In this document: positions 21,038 through 31,021 of the stretch, one piece after another | Numbering within the stretch: the first letter of the stretch is position 1 | Layout of the letters: each line of letters opens with the position of its first letter | Source: Symbiodinium microadriaticum | Lineage: Eukaryota; Sar; Dinophyceae; Suessiales; Symbiodiniaceae | Direction of reading: 5' to 3' | Assembly (NCBI GenBank): GCA_001939145.1 | Contig: LSRX01000541.1 | Location: 71,357-135,356 of the forward strand | Length of the DNA stretch: 64,000 nt | Made by a program: the position numbers and the translations under genes | The notes under the pieces: model-generated | Told to the model about the DNA's origin: nothing | Databases searched by the model: none | The model's input: the letters and a program-made list of their open reading frames with translations, nothing else

Positions 21038-21158
21038 GATGACAATCCCCCCAAAATGTTCGTCTGAGTACCTGGATTCGACATAGCCGCCGTTGAATGG
21101 GAGCAAGTTCGAGGTCATCATCATGGCGAGTGATCCCATCTCCCATTCCGTGCAAGGT
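21038..21158 (-). CDS. Exon upstream of 20816-21004, unknown protein
   Basis: The frame reads EWEMGSLAMMMTSNLLPFNG then GYVESRYSDEHFGGIVI and ends at a GC donor (GCAAGT). Its start is probably an acceptor at CCTTAG|GGAG, in which a telomere-like unit supplies the AG. Unknown function. Confidence 0.5.
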
Positions 21159-21476
21159 TCCAAACTCCCTAAACCCTAAGGCCCGGACTTCATGAACTGT
21201 TTAGTGTTTAGGCTTTAGAAACGCTCGAAGACCTACGCAAACCTGAAACGCTCGCATGCTGACTCTGGCAGAAAGCAGGCAGGGCCGACCGACACGAGCT
21301 TTTCCACGACCTGCATCGACAGGAGTCTATACCCATACGCTCCAAAGTAGCTCATTTCTGGGATTACCTCATAGGATCCTAATTATGAACCCAAAAAGGA
21401 ACTACTATGGAGCCCATGGGTAGGTGCTAAAGAGAGTCCAAAGGACACAACAATTATGTACTTTGGTTACGCATGG

Positions 21477-21583
21477 TACTGTTGATGATATAAACCCTGC
21501 ATTACCTTAAGGACCCTAAACTATAGGAATCTCGGTCTATTCCTTATTGTGGTGGTAATGCAGGATTTATATCGTCAACCGTA
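21477..21583. mobile_element. Family B element
   Basis: Complete copy: TACTGTTGATGATATAAACC to ATATCGTCAACCGTA. CAATTATGTA occurs within 30 bp on both sides. Confidence 0.75.
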
Positions 21584-21779
21584 GTATTGGCAATTATGTA
21601 GGCCCAAAACCCAAAACCCTAAACCCAAAAACCCAAAACCCTAAACCCTAAACCCTAAATCCTAGGTTGGGGCTTAAGGGTTTTTGGGAGACTCTATGAC
21701 TACTGGTGGGACCCTTAGGGCCTGAGAGAAACATCCACATCCCAGCAAGGCCCCGCACTTAGGTTCTCGGCTTTATGGC

Positions 21780-21985
21780 TTAGGTTTAGGGGCTTAGGGG
21801 TTTAGGGTTTAGGGGTGTAGGGGTTTAGGGGTTCAGGGGTTTAGGGGTTTAGGGTTTAGAGGTTTAGGGGTTTAGGGGATTGGGGTTTAGGGGTTTAGGG
21901 GTTTAGGGGTTTAGGGATTTAGGGGTTTAGGGGTTTAGGGGTTTAGGGTTTAGGGGTTTAGGGGTTTAGGGGATTTGGTTTTAGG
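21780..21985. repeat. TTTAGGGG/TTTAGGG array
   Basis: Some 24 units, mostly the 8-mer TTTAGGGG, on the plus strand. Confidence 0.9.
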
Positions 21986-22359
21986 GTTTAGGGCTGGGAC
22001 TCGACCGTTGAGATCTAGCAGAAGCAGATCGTCCGGTTGGGTTCGGAGGAAGGTTTAGGGTTTAGGGTTTAGACCGTATACACCCTAAACCCAAACCCTA
22101 AACACTAAACCCGAGCACCCTCATGGAGCTGCGCCAACTACGACCTTACTTACAGGTTCGTAGGACCCTTACAAAACCGTAGAAGGCCCCCCTGAGGCCT
22201 GCTATCTGCTAGACAACAACAGTCCTGAAACCCAACCAACCCAACCGACCCTCACCTGTAGCTGTAACCCTAAACTTAAACCCGCCCCCCCCCCCACCCA
22301 CTATGACACTAAACCCTAAGCCTTGAAAGTGAGAGGCTAAAAGCCCAACCAACCCTGAC

Positions 22360-22690
22360 TGCTTTGCGCAGCGTTCTCGGATTCAGAACAGCGGTGAAGG
22401 ATCTGAGTGTAAAGAGGGCTTCCGTCAGGCTATCTGTAGGCTTCAGGGAAAAGCTTTGGGCTTAAGGCTTTACCACGCTCATGTGGGCATAGAGAGGAAC
22501 ACAACAACCAAAACACAGCACCAGTTAGTACAACATCATGCAATATCTTGGGGACTGTCGGTGCTATGATCTTTTACCTGACAGGAAGGCGCCATCCTTT
22601 TCTGCAACACCGACCGCCAGATTGCGATACAGAGTCATGCGTGATTGAGAACGCCGTTGCCACGCAGAGGCACGAAGTCTTAAGCTTGGT
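22360..22690 (+). CDS. Plus-strand exon cluster, frames unresolved
   Basis: Three overlapping open stretches look coding on the plus strand: DCFAQRSRIQNSGEGSECKE near 22360; MQYLGDCRCYDLLPDRKAPS near 22535; and DCDTESCVIENAVATQRHEV then LSLVS ending at a donor TCG|GTAGGC near 22698. They cannot all be one frame, so introns or frameshifts intervene. No family recognised. The tract has no telomere-like repeats, unlike both flanks. Confidence 0.35.
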
Positions 22691-22911
22691 TTCGGTAGGC
22701 CAAAAACCCTGAACCCCTAAACCCTAAACCCCTAAACCCTAAAACCCTAAACCCTAGAACCCTAAAGCCCTAAACCCTAAAACCCTAAACTCTAAACCCC
22801 GTGAAGGTGCGACCAGTTCTGGCCAGAGGTCGAAGGTTCCGTTCTCAGCGAGAGTTTAGAAGCGTGGACCTCAGTGGCTTCACTTGGCTTGGAGGTTAAG
22901 GTTTTCGTTTT

Positions 22912-22998
22912 AGGGTTTAGGGTTTAAGGGTTTAAGGGTTTAAGGGTTTAAGGGTTTAGGGTTTAGGGTTTTAGGGTTTAGGGTGTAGGGTTTAGGGT
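22912..22998. repeat. TTTAGGG/TTTAAGGG array at the 3' end of a gene
   Basis: Runs into the end of the minus-strand exon at 22985-23512, where it supplies the stop. Confidence 0.8.
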
Positions 22999-23512
22999 TT
23001 GGGCGGCGCTCCGCTGGGAGAAGAGAGAAATATGCGAATGAACGACCAAGGAGCTTCATGTCCACTAGAAATGAGTAAAAGGTAATTACCGTGTCGACCC
23101 CACTTCGAGAGTAAGCAGCACCTGAAGCAGCAGCAGGCCGGATCTCTGGTTGCTCTCTGCCCCCTACCCATCGCTTGCAGTAATCTCGAGCGTGGCGTCT
23201 GATGAACCCAAGCCGAGCCGATGGAAAGGTTACGTAATGACGAGATGTAGCCAAGCCATGCTGCGAAAGGTGTGCAGGCACACTGCGCGGCTTGACCAAA
23301 AGTAACGTCGCCAAGTAGTGCCTCACAGCTTCAAGCTCTGTGTCGAGATGCATATTGGCGCGAGTAGGCCACGGCCAGGGCGGCCAGGGCTCGACGAGCA
23401 ACAAATTCTGAGCGCTGGCTTCGTCAACGTGCTTTCCGGGCTCCACTCCGTCACATGTCACGTGAACCATCGAGGCTCTCCGAAATTTTCTTCCCAAACC
23501 TTCCTTACTCAA
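22985..23512 (-). CDS. Exon of a Cys-rich minus-strand gene, third part
   Basis: A long open frame contains VHVTCDGVEPGKHVDEASAQ, then an aromatic/proline patch (EPWPPWPWP), and ends with FYSFLVDMKLLGRSF near 23035. That tail closely matches the tail of the exon at 24068-24549 at both protein and DNA level. Beyond it the frame runs into telomere-like repeats, so the real exon probably ends near 23030 (GC or downstream donor). The function is unknown. Confidence 0.5.
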
Positions 23513-23579
23513 TCTTGGCAGATAAGAAAAGACAGCAGATGAGCTGAATTCCTTTGAAACCGGGGACCTGCCTACTACA

Positions 23580-24024
23580 TCCTGAGGAAACCTGTCTTGT
23601 TGTTCGCAATATCATAGCATACCCTGAACCCTGACGTCAGCTCAGCAAGCCCTATATCACGCCAAGCTTCAGAGGCAGACAATGCCAGGTCAAGGTTTTT
23701 CATGTGCATGTGGGTGCCCGAAGTTTCATGACAGAAAGTGGGATGGGATTCACCAAAGCTTTCGTCAAAACGCCACACACGACGGACTCCACTCACCTCC
23801 GCAAGCGCCGAACCGCTATGTTTCCATCTTTTCCCTGTGCTCCGCTCGAGAACCTGCACAGTAGCCCACGCTGCATCCCGGTCGCCAAGTGTTGTGCAAA
23901 TGCCCAGCTGGCATAAGCCCGCATCTTGACGGTCCAGAATGTAGAGTAACAGGACGTCTGCGTAGGGTCGTATTTCGAATTCGCTCAACACGCCATTCAC
24001 CCAGCAATAGTTTACCAAGGTGTA
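23580..24024 (-). CDS. Exon of the same minus-strand gene, middle part
   Basis: After CAAGCCTCAG the frame reads YTLVNYCWVNGVLSEFEIRP, then LCQLGICTTLGDRDAAWATV and EVSGVRRVWRFDESF, ending near GGAT|GTAGTAG. It looks strongly coding. Its phase does not match the simplest donor of the upstream exon, which leaves an undetected frameshift or a different splice choice. No family recognised. Confidence 0.5.
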
Positions 24025-24093
24025 CCTGAGGCTTGAAGGTGTGGAGCCGCGCCTTACTTAAAGAAAGAATCCTACCAGAAATGCACGGCCAAG

Positions 24094-24549
24094 GAGCTTC
24101 AGATCCAGTAGAAACAAATAAGCACCACTCGTCTCCTCGTTCTCGACGCCCCCTGTCACACTGACTTCCCGGGGTGTGTGGGGCGTTGTGACGGATCCCG
24201 TGTTTGACCACTCAACCTGCGGCCTGAGGACGTTTGCAACTTGAGATTCCGTGGTGGCATCCCTGCTCAGGAGCTCTGACCGTGTCAACACATCGTCACT
24301 GAGCGCTGGCCGGTGACAGAAGGGACATCCCCGGGCCTGACACTGGGCCGACAGGCAAATCGAAATCCGACTTCGATTGGACCCTCTGCCGGGGCAGTTG
24401 GGCTCGGGGCATGTAAACGTGTGAATGGTGCCTTGGCCACAGGTGTCAAAGTACCAGCACTTCTCCATTGGGTCCATGGCACCGTGCAGGGGGCACTGCG
24501 ACACCACCTCGACAGAACCCGCTTGAAGACAAAAAGACCGATGCACCAA
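24094..24549 (-). CDS. Exon of the same gene, Cys/His-rich domain
   Basis: After TTTTTGTCTTCAAG the frame reads CPLHGAMDPMEKCWYFDTCG, then HTFTCPEPNCPGRG, CLSAQCQARGCPFCHRPAL. The spaced CxxH, CxxxxC and CxxC pairs suggest a zinc-binding region. It ends with FLLDLKLLGRAFL at a GT donor (CTG|GTAGGA). The same terminal peptide type recurs at 23035, suggesting an internal duplication. Function is not assignable. Confidence 0.5.
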
Positions 24550-24816
24550 AACAACAAGAAAACGATGGAGAGCCCCGAATGACTGCGGACAGCTGGTTGT
24601 ATCTCAGTGCCTGACTGCTAGAGCCCGAAAGCCCAAATCAGCTCTAATCCAAGGCCTGAGCACCCTGAACGCGAAACCCTAAAATCGAACATAGGGGCCG
24701 TAATACTTGGAATAGGGTTCCTCTGTTATAAGGCATCTATAAAGGGGTTCTATGATCTAGGCGCCTGGATAACTTGAACAGGGTAAGGGGTATCTTTTGC
24801 TGTAGATACCATAACT

Positions 24817-24915
24817 TAGGGGCCGAGTACCTTAGCCCAAGAAAGATTAACGTTTTGTATTGTAATAGGTTGATATAAGCCCCAAAAGGTTAAAGGTTAA
24901 CCTACTCTGCCCCTA
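24817..24915. mobile_element. Palindromic element (family O)
   Basis: CTTAGGGGCCGAGTACC to GGTTAACCTACTCTGCCCCTAAG. A related piece lies in the first ankyrin-gene intron (37436-37475). Confidence 0.5.
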
Positions 24916-24935
24916 AGACAAGGACAGGGGAGGAT

Positions 24936-25045
24936 TACTCGGAGGCCCAGGGGACTTAGTAGGTTGTAATTGGGGTAACCCCAATTTTGGGGGTACTTAT
25001 AAGTCTACGTAGAACCTACCTGCTAAGTCCCCTGGCCTCCAAGTA
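24936..25045. mobile_element. Family A element
   Basis: TACTCGGAGGCCCAGGGGAC to TAAGTCCCCTGGCCTCCAAGT. Confidence 0.75.
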
Positions 25046-25203
25046 TCTTTTCATGGGAGAATGTGCACTAATTGTTGAAGCTAGTCCCTGGAAATAAGGC
25101 ACTCCAGTTTAGGAGAGCATCCTGTGTTGGTTGGTCGTCCCTGAACCCCATAGGCCTAGTACTTGGGGAGTAGGTGGTCCCGACTAAACCCTAAACCCCT
25201 CAT

Positions 25204-25322
25204 CTAGGACATTTTCAGGTGAGTAGTTACCGTTATAGGAGCCTTATGGAAGGCCTGTATGCCTATAGAAGCCTTACAGAAACCCTCTATACCCCAAACT
25301 CCCCATCTGTAGTTTCCTTAAA
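25204..25322. mobile_element. Family D element, opposite orientation
   Basis: CATTTTCAGGTGAGTAGTTA to AACTCCCCATCTGTAGTTTC. Confidence 0.7.
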
Positions 25323-25474
25323 CCTAAAACCTAACCCCTATTGAACCCTAAATGCTAGACCCGTAAACCCTAACCCCTATAAAATCCGTAAACCTTGTAG
25401 CCCCTATCCACCCGCCTAGGTTCCCCAGTATCCCGTTTTCGTAAGGAGAACCCAAAATATGAAGGGCAAAAGTG

Positions 25475-25600
25475 CACTACTCAGCCTAGACCCTACCTGC
25501 AACCGAAAAGACCTACTTTTTTAAGGAACTATATATATGGAAACCATAATAAGGAACCCTAGAAAGGTAGGTCTTTCCGGCTACGGGTACACCTTACTTA
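25475..25600. mobile_element. Palindromic element (family L)
   Basis: CCTACCTGCAACCGAAAAGAC then CTACTTTTTTAAGG, mirrored by CCTAGAAAGGTAGGTCTTTCC. Related sequence at 9880-10010, 42003-42075, 42570-42630 and 45410-45510. Confidence 0.45.
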
Positions 25601-26204
25601 GACCGAGTTGTCTTACTGCCGGACCTGGGAAGGCGGGGCTGTGAGTTCCCCTAAACCCTAAACCCTAAACCCTAAACCCTGGGATTCGGGGTCATTACCA
25701 GGACCCCGCAGCTGCCCTTTACTGGAGCCCTTAAGGTCCCTAGCAGTGGTTGCGGGGGGGTCTGGGTTGAGGGTTAGGGGGTTCAGGCTCGGGGATCAAC
25801 GTTTGTTCGGTGAGTTGGGGTTCACGGGTTCAGGGCTTCGGGCAGAGCCGTTTATAGCTCTGTTTGGGGTCTAAGGCTTTCGGAGAGTTTAGGGTTTATA
25901 AGGTTTAGGGTTTAGGGGCTTGGGGTCCTATTTTCGAAACCCTGCACCAACCGAAGCCCCACTCCTTCAACCAAAGAACCGAAAGTCCTAAACCCTAAAC
26001 CCAACCAAAAAGCCTACTACAGTGTTGAAGAGTTTAGGGTTTAGGGAAGGCTCTTAAGGACCCCTGTAAGAGAGCCATAAGAAGGGTTAAGAAGGGTCGA
26101 ATTTGGATTCTCTAAACCCGGACTTGGCCCTAGGTCGTAGACCCCACAACCTCCGTTGCCGACCTGGTTCCTCTGCACTGGCTGGCGCTCCTATGGGTTC
26201 GATG

Positions 26205-26331
26205 CTTGCAGGCCTATGGGACTTAGTAAGTCGGTTATAAGTAGGGTAGGGTTATAAGTAGGAAAACTCCATTTAGGGTACTTATCACTCTACTTATAAC
26301 CTACTTACTAAGTCCCCTGGGCCTCTAAGTA
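26205..26331. mobile_element. Family A element
   Basis: CTTGCAGGCCTATGGGACTT to AAGTCCCCTGGGCCTCTAAG; the GTTATAAGTAGGG unit is doubled in this copy. Confidence 0.75.
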
Positions 26332-26834
26332 AGGCTTTTGTAATGGTGTCAGTAGGGTTTTATTCTATACCCTCCCGTAGTCTAATCCCACCACGGGTTC
26401 TAAGGGTCTAGCGCGTCCTTTAAGATTCTAATTGGTCGGGTTTAAGGGTTTTGGGGTTCAGGGGTTTTGAACTTTGTTGCTTTCAGGGGAACAGGTACCC
26501 CGATAAACAAGCCCCTCGTGCACTCTTGACAGTGGGATTCCTATTATGCAGCACCCGCTGTTTAATCTATTCTGCATGCTGGTGTCTGCATCAGGACCTG
26601 GCAAAAGGCAGGCACTGCAGGCACTAGTAGTTTAAGGCAGGCCCCGCCATGCTCATTAGCGCTGTAGTGCTTCTGCGGTTGAAGGTGTGGCAGGATTGAG
26701 AGCTTTGGGGTACTGTAATGAGGGCCTCCGTGTTTTAGCGCAGCAGAAGTTCTTCTCCCCAAGGACCCAGAGTATGATCGCAGATCTCATTACGACGTGA
26801 AAGGTTAAGGGTTGAGACAAGATCTTTAGGAGGC

Positions 26835-27050
26835 TAGGGGTGAAGGCACTTATGCGATTATGAGTCCCTGAAGTGCCCTATAAGGATCAATGCTTCTCTT
26901 CTTCTCAGCTGCCACAGCACTGATGCTGAAATCTGTATGTTGTGTGCGAGCAACAACGGGCCGGTCGCGCACGATCACTGTCACTGTCATTGCAAACTCA
27001 CTTTTCCGGGCCCGCAGAAGTGCCAATGTTAGTCCTTCGGGTTTCTTGCC
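26835..27050 (-). CDS. Possible exon of the 27-28 kb gene
   Basis: The frame reads LALLRARKSEFAMTVTVIVR then DRPVVARTQHTDFSISAVAA and EKKRSIDPYRALQGLIIA before a stop. It is a beta-rich, protein-like sequence on the same strand as the next upstream exons. Boundaries unresolved and family unknown. Confidence 0.4.
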
Positions 27051-27227
27051 TTTAGCCGAGCACCGGAATGAATCAAGATGTACAAGAACCTACCGACGAG
27101 GTGCCTGTTGAGTTAGCAAGCAAGAAGAAAGCGGGTGCTCCTTCATGCGTCGATTCGGCGTCGATAGTGAGTAATGTCATATCTCCCATAAGCCTGTTCT
27201 GAGTATTTAGGCCCCCCCCTTTCCACT

Positions 27228-27302
27228 AGGTTGCGCCAATGGCGAAGCTGGGGCGATGCAAGCCTGCTCCCCGGGAAGCGCTTCATAGTGGATGAAGACG
27301 GC
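27228..27302 (-). CDS. Possible exon of the 27-28 kb gene
   Basis: After CGTCCGAG (AG|G) the frame reads AVFIHYEALPGEQACIAPAS then PLAQ. It then runs into a G homopolymer and a stop. The 5' neighbour exon lies across an intron with an AT microsatellite (27408-27428). Confidence 0.4.
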
Positions 27303-27511
27303 CTCGGACGCAATGTAGGGCCAATGTAAGGGCTAGTAATTAAAGGCTTCAAGAATCAGAACAGGGCTTGGGGTCCATTGTACTTTTTTCATTCTACTAT
27401 CTTCTCATATATATATATATATATATGTTATTTATGTATTTATTTATTTGGTTTTTTCTACATAACTAACAAGGAATCCTTGAAACTGCCAGACGATTTC
27501 AGGATGGCAAG

Positions 27512-27587
27512 ACCAATTGTTGATGAGGTCGTCCACAAGCAACTTGCCGGAAGCAGCGTCGGTGCGGCCGAGAATGCCGCGACTCAT
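27512..27587 (-). CDS. Exon of the 27-28 kb gene
   Basis: After TCTATCTCAG the frame reads MSRGILGRTDAASGKLLVDD then LINNWSCHPEI, with a GT donor (ATC|GTCTGG). It joins in phase 0 to the exon upstream across only 20 bp (GC...AG). Unknown protein. Confidence 0.45.
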
Positions 27588-27607
27588 CTGAGATAGACTC
27601 AGAGCGC

Positions 27608-27877
27608 CTTGTCAGCTGCCAGAAGTTGCTCAAGGCCATTTTTTTCGAGTAACGGCTGGAGGGCACTGGTGTAGCGAGTCGGTCAAAAAGGCTCTGGACC
27701 CAAGAATAAAGAGCTTCAAAGGTTGCAACACCGGCAATGTCGGGCATTGGGCTCTCCGCAAAGCCCTCGAGGCTTAGAAGGACCGTTCCGAAGGAGGGGG
27801 CGCAAACAGCCCTAGGTACACTACAGGGCCGTCATATGCCAAGGCCCGGCGCTGGAAGGCTGCTCGAAGCAAGTGCG
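27608..27877 (-). CDS. Long exon of the 27-28 kb gene with homopolymer frameshifts
   Basis: Three overlapping frames are each strongly coding: AHLLRAAFQRRALAYDGPVV; then SLEGFAESPMPDIAGVATFE and ALYSWVQSLFDRLATP; then NGLEQLLAADK. The frame changes coincide with runs of C (near 27801) and A (near 27643). A one-base change in each run would give a single open frame. So this is either one exon with sequencing errors or a decayed gene. The protein is helical and not recognised. Confidence 0.5.
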
Positions 27878-27947
27878 CTGTGGAGACATCACATTCCACA
27901 TGAACAGTACGTACTATGGATTGCTCGTTCAGGTGTTCAGGCCTTAC

Positions 27948-28074
27948 GGTTTGGGGATTTCCAGCTTTTCCAGCTTTCGCAGGCGTTCGATGCTCCATTC
28001 GCCTTCCTTGCTCAGCTCGTCCTCCAAGCGTAGCTTCCCCCGACAGACGACATGTACCATAAAATGGTTAAAGG
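27948..28074 (-). CDS. Upstream exon of the 27-28 kb gene
   Basis: The frame reads FNHFMVHVVCRGKLRLEDEL then SKEGEWSIERLRKLEKLEIP and ends at a canonical donor (ACC|GTAAGG, phase 2). The acceptor is probably ATTGAG|CC. It appears to be part of a helical domain; I do not recognise the family. Confidence 0.5.
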
Positions 28075-28812
28075 CTCAATTACCATAAACCCTAAACCCT
28101 AAACCCCTAAAACCTATATTGGGATTCATGACGCCAAGCTCTATGGCTCCTATTTTTGAGCGTCATATGGTCCCCCAGGCTGGCTCATGTTTCGGGCGGC
28201 GAAAGAGAGGGCCGCAATAATTCGAAGAACATGCTGCAAGGCTTTGTTTAGGGGTTTAGGGTTTAGGGTTGAGGGCTAAGGGCTTGAGGGTTTAGGGGTT
28301 TCGGGGTTCGGATTCATATAGACTCAACCCTATGATCCTCCTTAGAGACCCTTAAACAAGGTATCGCTGTGATTCTAGAAGCCTGCTGAAACCCAGATCT
28401 CGAAACTCCATGGCGCATCTGCAACCGAGGTTTGGGGCTTAGGGTATCGGGTTTAGGGGTTTAGGGCTTCAGTGCAATAAGGGGTTTATTTTCTAAGTTG
28501 AAGGATCCGAAAGTGAGGGCTTAGGGTTCAAGCTAGACGGTTCTACACTCTAACCATAAACCCTAAACCCTGAACCCTGAACCCTAAACCCTAAACCCTG
28601 AACCCTAAACCCTAAACCCTCCCGGAGGTTTCAGGTCGAAGCGCTCGAAGGAGGCCAGGTTTGTGCTGCACTTGTCTTTTCGGTGTCTTTGATTCCTCTG
28701 CCTCTTCTCATCAGAAAACGCTATGTTGGGCTAAAGGATGAAAGCCCAACAATGATGCCCGGGTTTAAGGTTTAGGGAGGTTCTAGGGGTTTACAGGGTT
28801 TAGGGTTGTCGG

Positions 28813-28936
28813 TACTTGGAGGCCCAGGGGACTTAGTAAGTCGGTTATAAGCAGGGTTACAATTGGGGTAACTCCAGTTAGGGTACTTATAACTCTACTT
28901 ATAACCTACTTACTAAGTCCCCTGGACCTCCAAGTA
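28813..28936. mobile_element. Family A element, best copy
   Basis: TACTTGGAGGCCCAGGGGAC to GTCCCCTGGACCTCCAAGTA, perfect apart from one base, with GGTTATAAG and CTTATAACC inner repeats. Confidence 0.85.
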
Positions 28937-29419
28937 GAAACGTGCAAAGACTGCCCAACGTCGACCAACCCGGACGACTCCCAGCAGAGCTAAGATGCGA
29001 CCGCCGAGCACAAACCAATCCCTGAAGATGCAAAGGGCCTAATAGGGTTTAGGGTTTACGGTGTAGGGTTTAGGGTTTAGGGGTTTAGGATTTAGGGTTT
29101 AGGGTTTGGGTCACTGCTTAAGGGTTTTTTCTCCATTCCCGCTAGAAGGTGGTCTTTCTCGTCGGACTGCATTGCGTGTGAGTGAGAGAGAGTTTAGGGG
29201 TTTAGGGTTTACGGTTTAGGGGTCTAGGGTCTAGGTTCTAGGGGCACCCTGTAGGCAAAGCCCTGTTCAGGTTCTGGGAGCGGGCGGGGGCTTAAGGAAC
29301 TCCGGGCCGGGGGTTGGTGTTTGGGTTTAGGGTTTAGGGGTTTAGGGTCTAGGGGTTTAGGGGCTTAGGGTTTAGGGTCGAGGGGGTTGTGCGGGTTGTA
29401 GGTTTAGGGTTAGGGCTTA

Positions 29420-29468
29420 GAGACCAAGCTCGGACTTTTTGGCAAAACCCTTCCTACGAGAGCTTCAT
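29420..29468 (+). CDS. Plus-strand exon with strong donor, unknown
   Basis: The frame reads RPSSDFLAKPFLRELH and ends at a canonical GTAAGT donor. The next candidate exon is at 29578-29672. Confidence 0.35.
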
Positions 29469-29577
29469 TGTAAGTTCCGACATGAGAACCCAGAACAGTT
29501 GACTCCCAAAGCCAAACACGCAATCCTCGAGCTCCGGCCACCCAACCCTAAACTAACCCTAAACCTTAAACCACAGA

Positions 29578-29672
29578 AGCAGTGCTATCTGGGCTGTCAA
29601 GCAGTGGCGACCACTGCCAGAAGTCCCACTCCCTGCAGTGGCTTGCAGGCACTTAATGGAGATCAATACCCT
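29578..29672 (+). CDS. Possible plus-strand exon, unknown
   Basis: The frame reads AIWAVKQWRPLPEVPLPAVA then CRHLMEINT after an acceptor-like CAGAAGCAG. A family C-like element foll­ows, then the 21-bp segment shared with 34711-34731. Confidence 0.3.
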
Positions 29673-29748
29673 AAATCATAATAGGGATCCTACCATAATT
29701 TAAGGTATATTCCTGAATTTTCCCTTATAGCCCTGGGCTGCCATCCTG

Positions 29749-29831
29749 AGAGATGATATAAATCCTGCACTACCTCGACGGAATTCTGGTATATTCCTTA
29801 TGATGGGCAATGCAGGATTTATATCCTCAAA
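29749..29831. mobile_element. Family B element, ends trimmed
   Basis: TGATATAAATCCTGC to GCAGGATTTATATCCTC, palindromic core. The left terminal TACTGTTG is missing and the flank matches that of the copy at 34736. Confidence 0.65.
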
Positions 29832-30057
29832 ACCCTAAACCATAAACCCCTAAACTATACCTTAAATCATGATAGGGATCCTACCATAGTTGAAGGTTGG
29901 TTTATTCCTTAATTTCCTCTTGTAGAGCCCTTGTAGATCCCTTTCAGGAGCCCTTGTCCTTTAAGGAACCCTGGTATATTCCTTGACTTAGGTTCTGCTT
30001 TTTGGGGAAGGTCTAGGATTGGGGATCAGGCTACAGCAGATTGGAAATCAAGGTGTC

Positions 30058-30190
30058 GGAAAGTTCGGCATGCTGGCATTTTGGACGCGGCGGCCCATGT
30101 GAAGAGCTGTTTAAATGTCGAACCCTGGCTGCACCAAGGCTTCAAGCACAGACGACCCGGGATTAGAGGACATGCTAGAACGTGGCTTTA
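30058..30190 (+). CDS. Possible plus-strand exon, unknown
   Basis: An open frame reads RHAGILDAAAHVKSCLNVEP then WLHQGFKHRRPGIRGHARTW before a stop. The other frames are closed or unlikely. It may belong with 29420 and 30568. Confidence 0.35.
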
Positions 30191-30567
30191 AAAACTTAGG
30201 ATATCCCCAGACACACTCCACAACATACAACCTACTTAAGACAACCCTAAACCCTAAGCCTAAAACTAACCCTAAACCCTAAATGAAGCCTTAAACCCTA
30301 AACCCTTAAACCCCAAACCCTAGCCTAGACCCCTAAACCCCTAAACCCCTAAGCCCTAAACCCTAAAGACCAAAATCCTCAAAATTCAGACCAAGGTTCT
30401 CTGCTGGTCGCATGATCTTCTTGTTAGGTCTTTTATGGGCTTATAGGGTTTAGGGGTTTGGGGTTTAGGGTTTGGGGTTTAGGGTTTTGGGGTATTTTAT
30501 GTGGCTTATAGGGTTTAGGGGTTTGGGGTTTAGGGCTTAGGGGTATTTTTATGGGGATTTCGAGGGT

Positions 30568-30727
30568 CCGAGAAGAAGAAAACACGCAAAGCTGACAGCT
30601 CAAAGATAAAAACTTGGCATTTTCGATGTCCCCGATCCTCAACCTGTCAACGGGAACCCGAAGCCTTGTTCCAGGAAATCCCTCAAAATTTTGCTTCAGG
30701 AAGTGAAAAGAATAATTCCAAGCATTG
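30568..30727 (+). CDS. Probable terminal plus-strand exon, basic protein
   Basis: The frame reads SEKKKTRKADSSKIKTWHFR then CPRSSTCQREPEALFQEIPQ and ends in a TGA at about 30727. A lysine-rich, polar composition is seen and no family is recognised. The acceptor is probably ATTTCGAG|G. The minus-strand open frame over the same DNA is less convincing. Confidence 0.4.
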
Positions 30728-30760
30728 ACATTCGCACTTACGTCCGTTCTCTAGGCAAAA

Positions 30761-30889
30761 GCTTGGAGGCCCAGGGGACTTAGTAAGTCGGTTATAAGTA
30801 GGGTTAAAATTGGGGGTAATTCCATTTAGGGTACTTATAACTTATAACTCTACTTATGACCTACTTACTAAGTCCCTTGGACCTCCAAG
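30761..30889. mobile_element. Family A element next to the 83-bp repeat array
   Basis: GCTTGGAGGCCCAGGGGACT to AGTCCCTTGGACCTCCAAG; the big telomere-like array starts at its right end. Confidence 0.8.
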
Positions 30890-31021
30890 AAAACCCTAAA
30901 CCCTAAACCCCTAAACCCCTAACCCCTAAACCCCTAAACCCTAAACCCTGAACCCCTAAGCCCCTAAACCCTAAACCCCTAAACCCCTGAACCCTAAACC
31001 CTAAACCCCTAAACCCCTAAA

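Noticed and set aside
23318..24582. Plus-strand open frames at 23.3-24.6 kb
   Set aside because: They are antisense to three convincing minus-strand exons.
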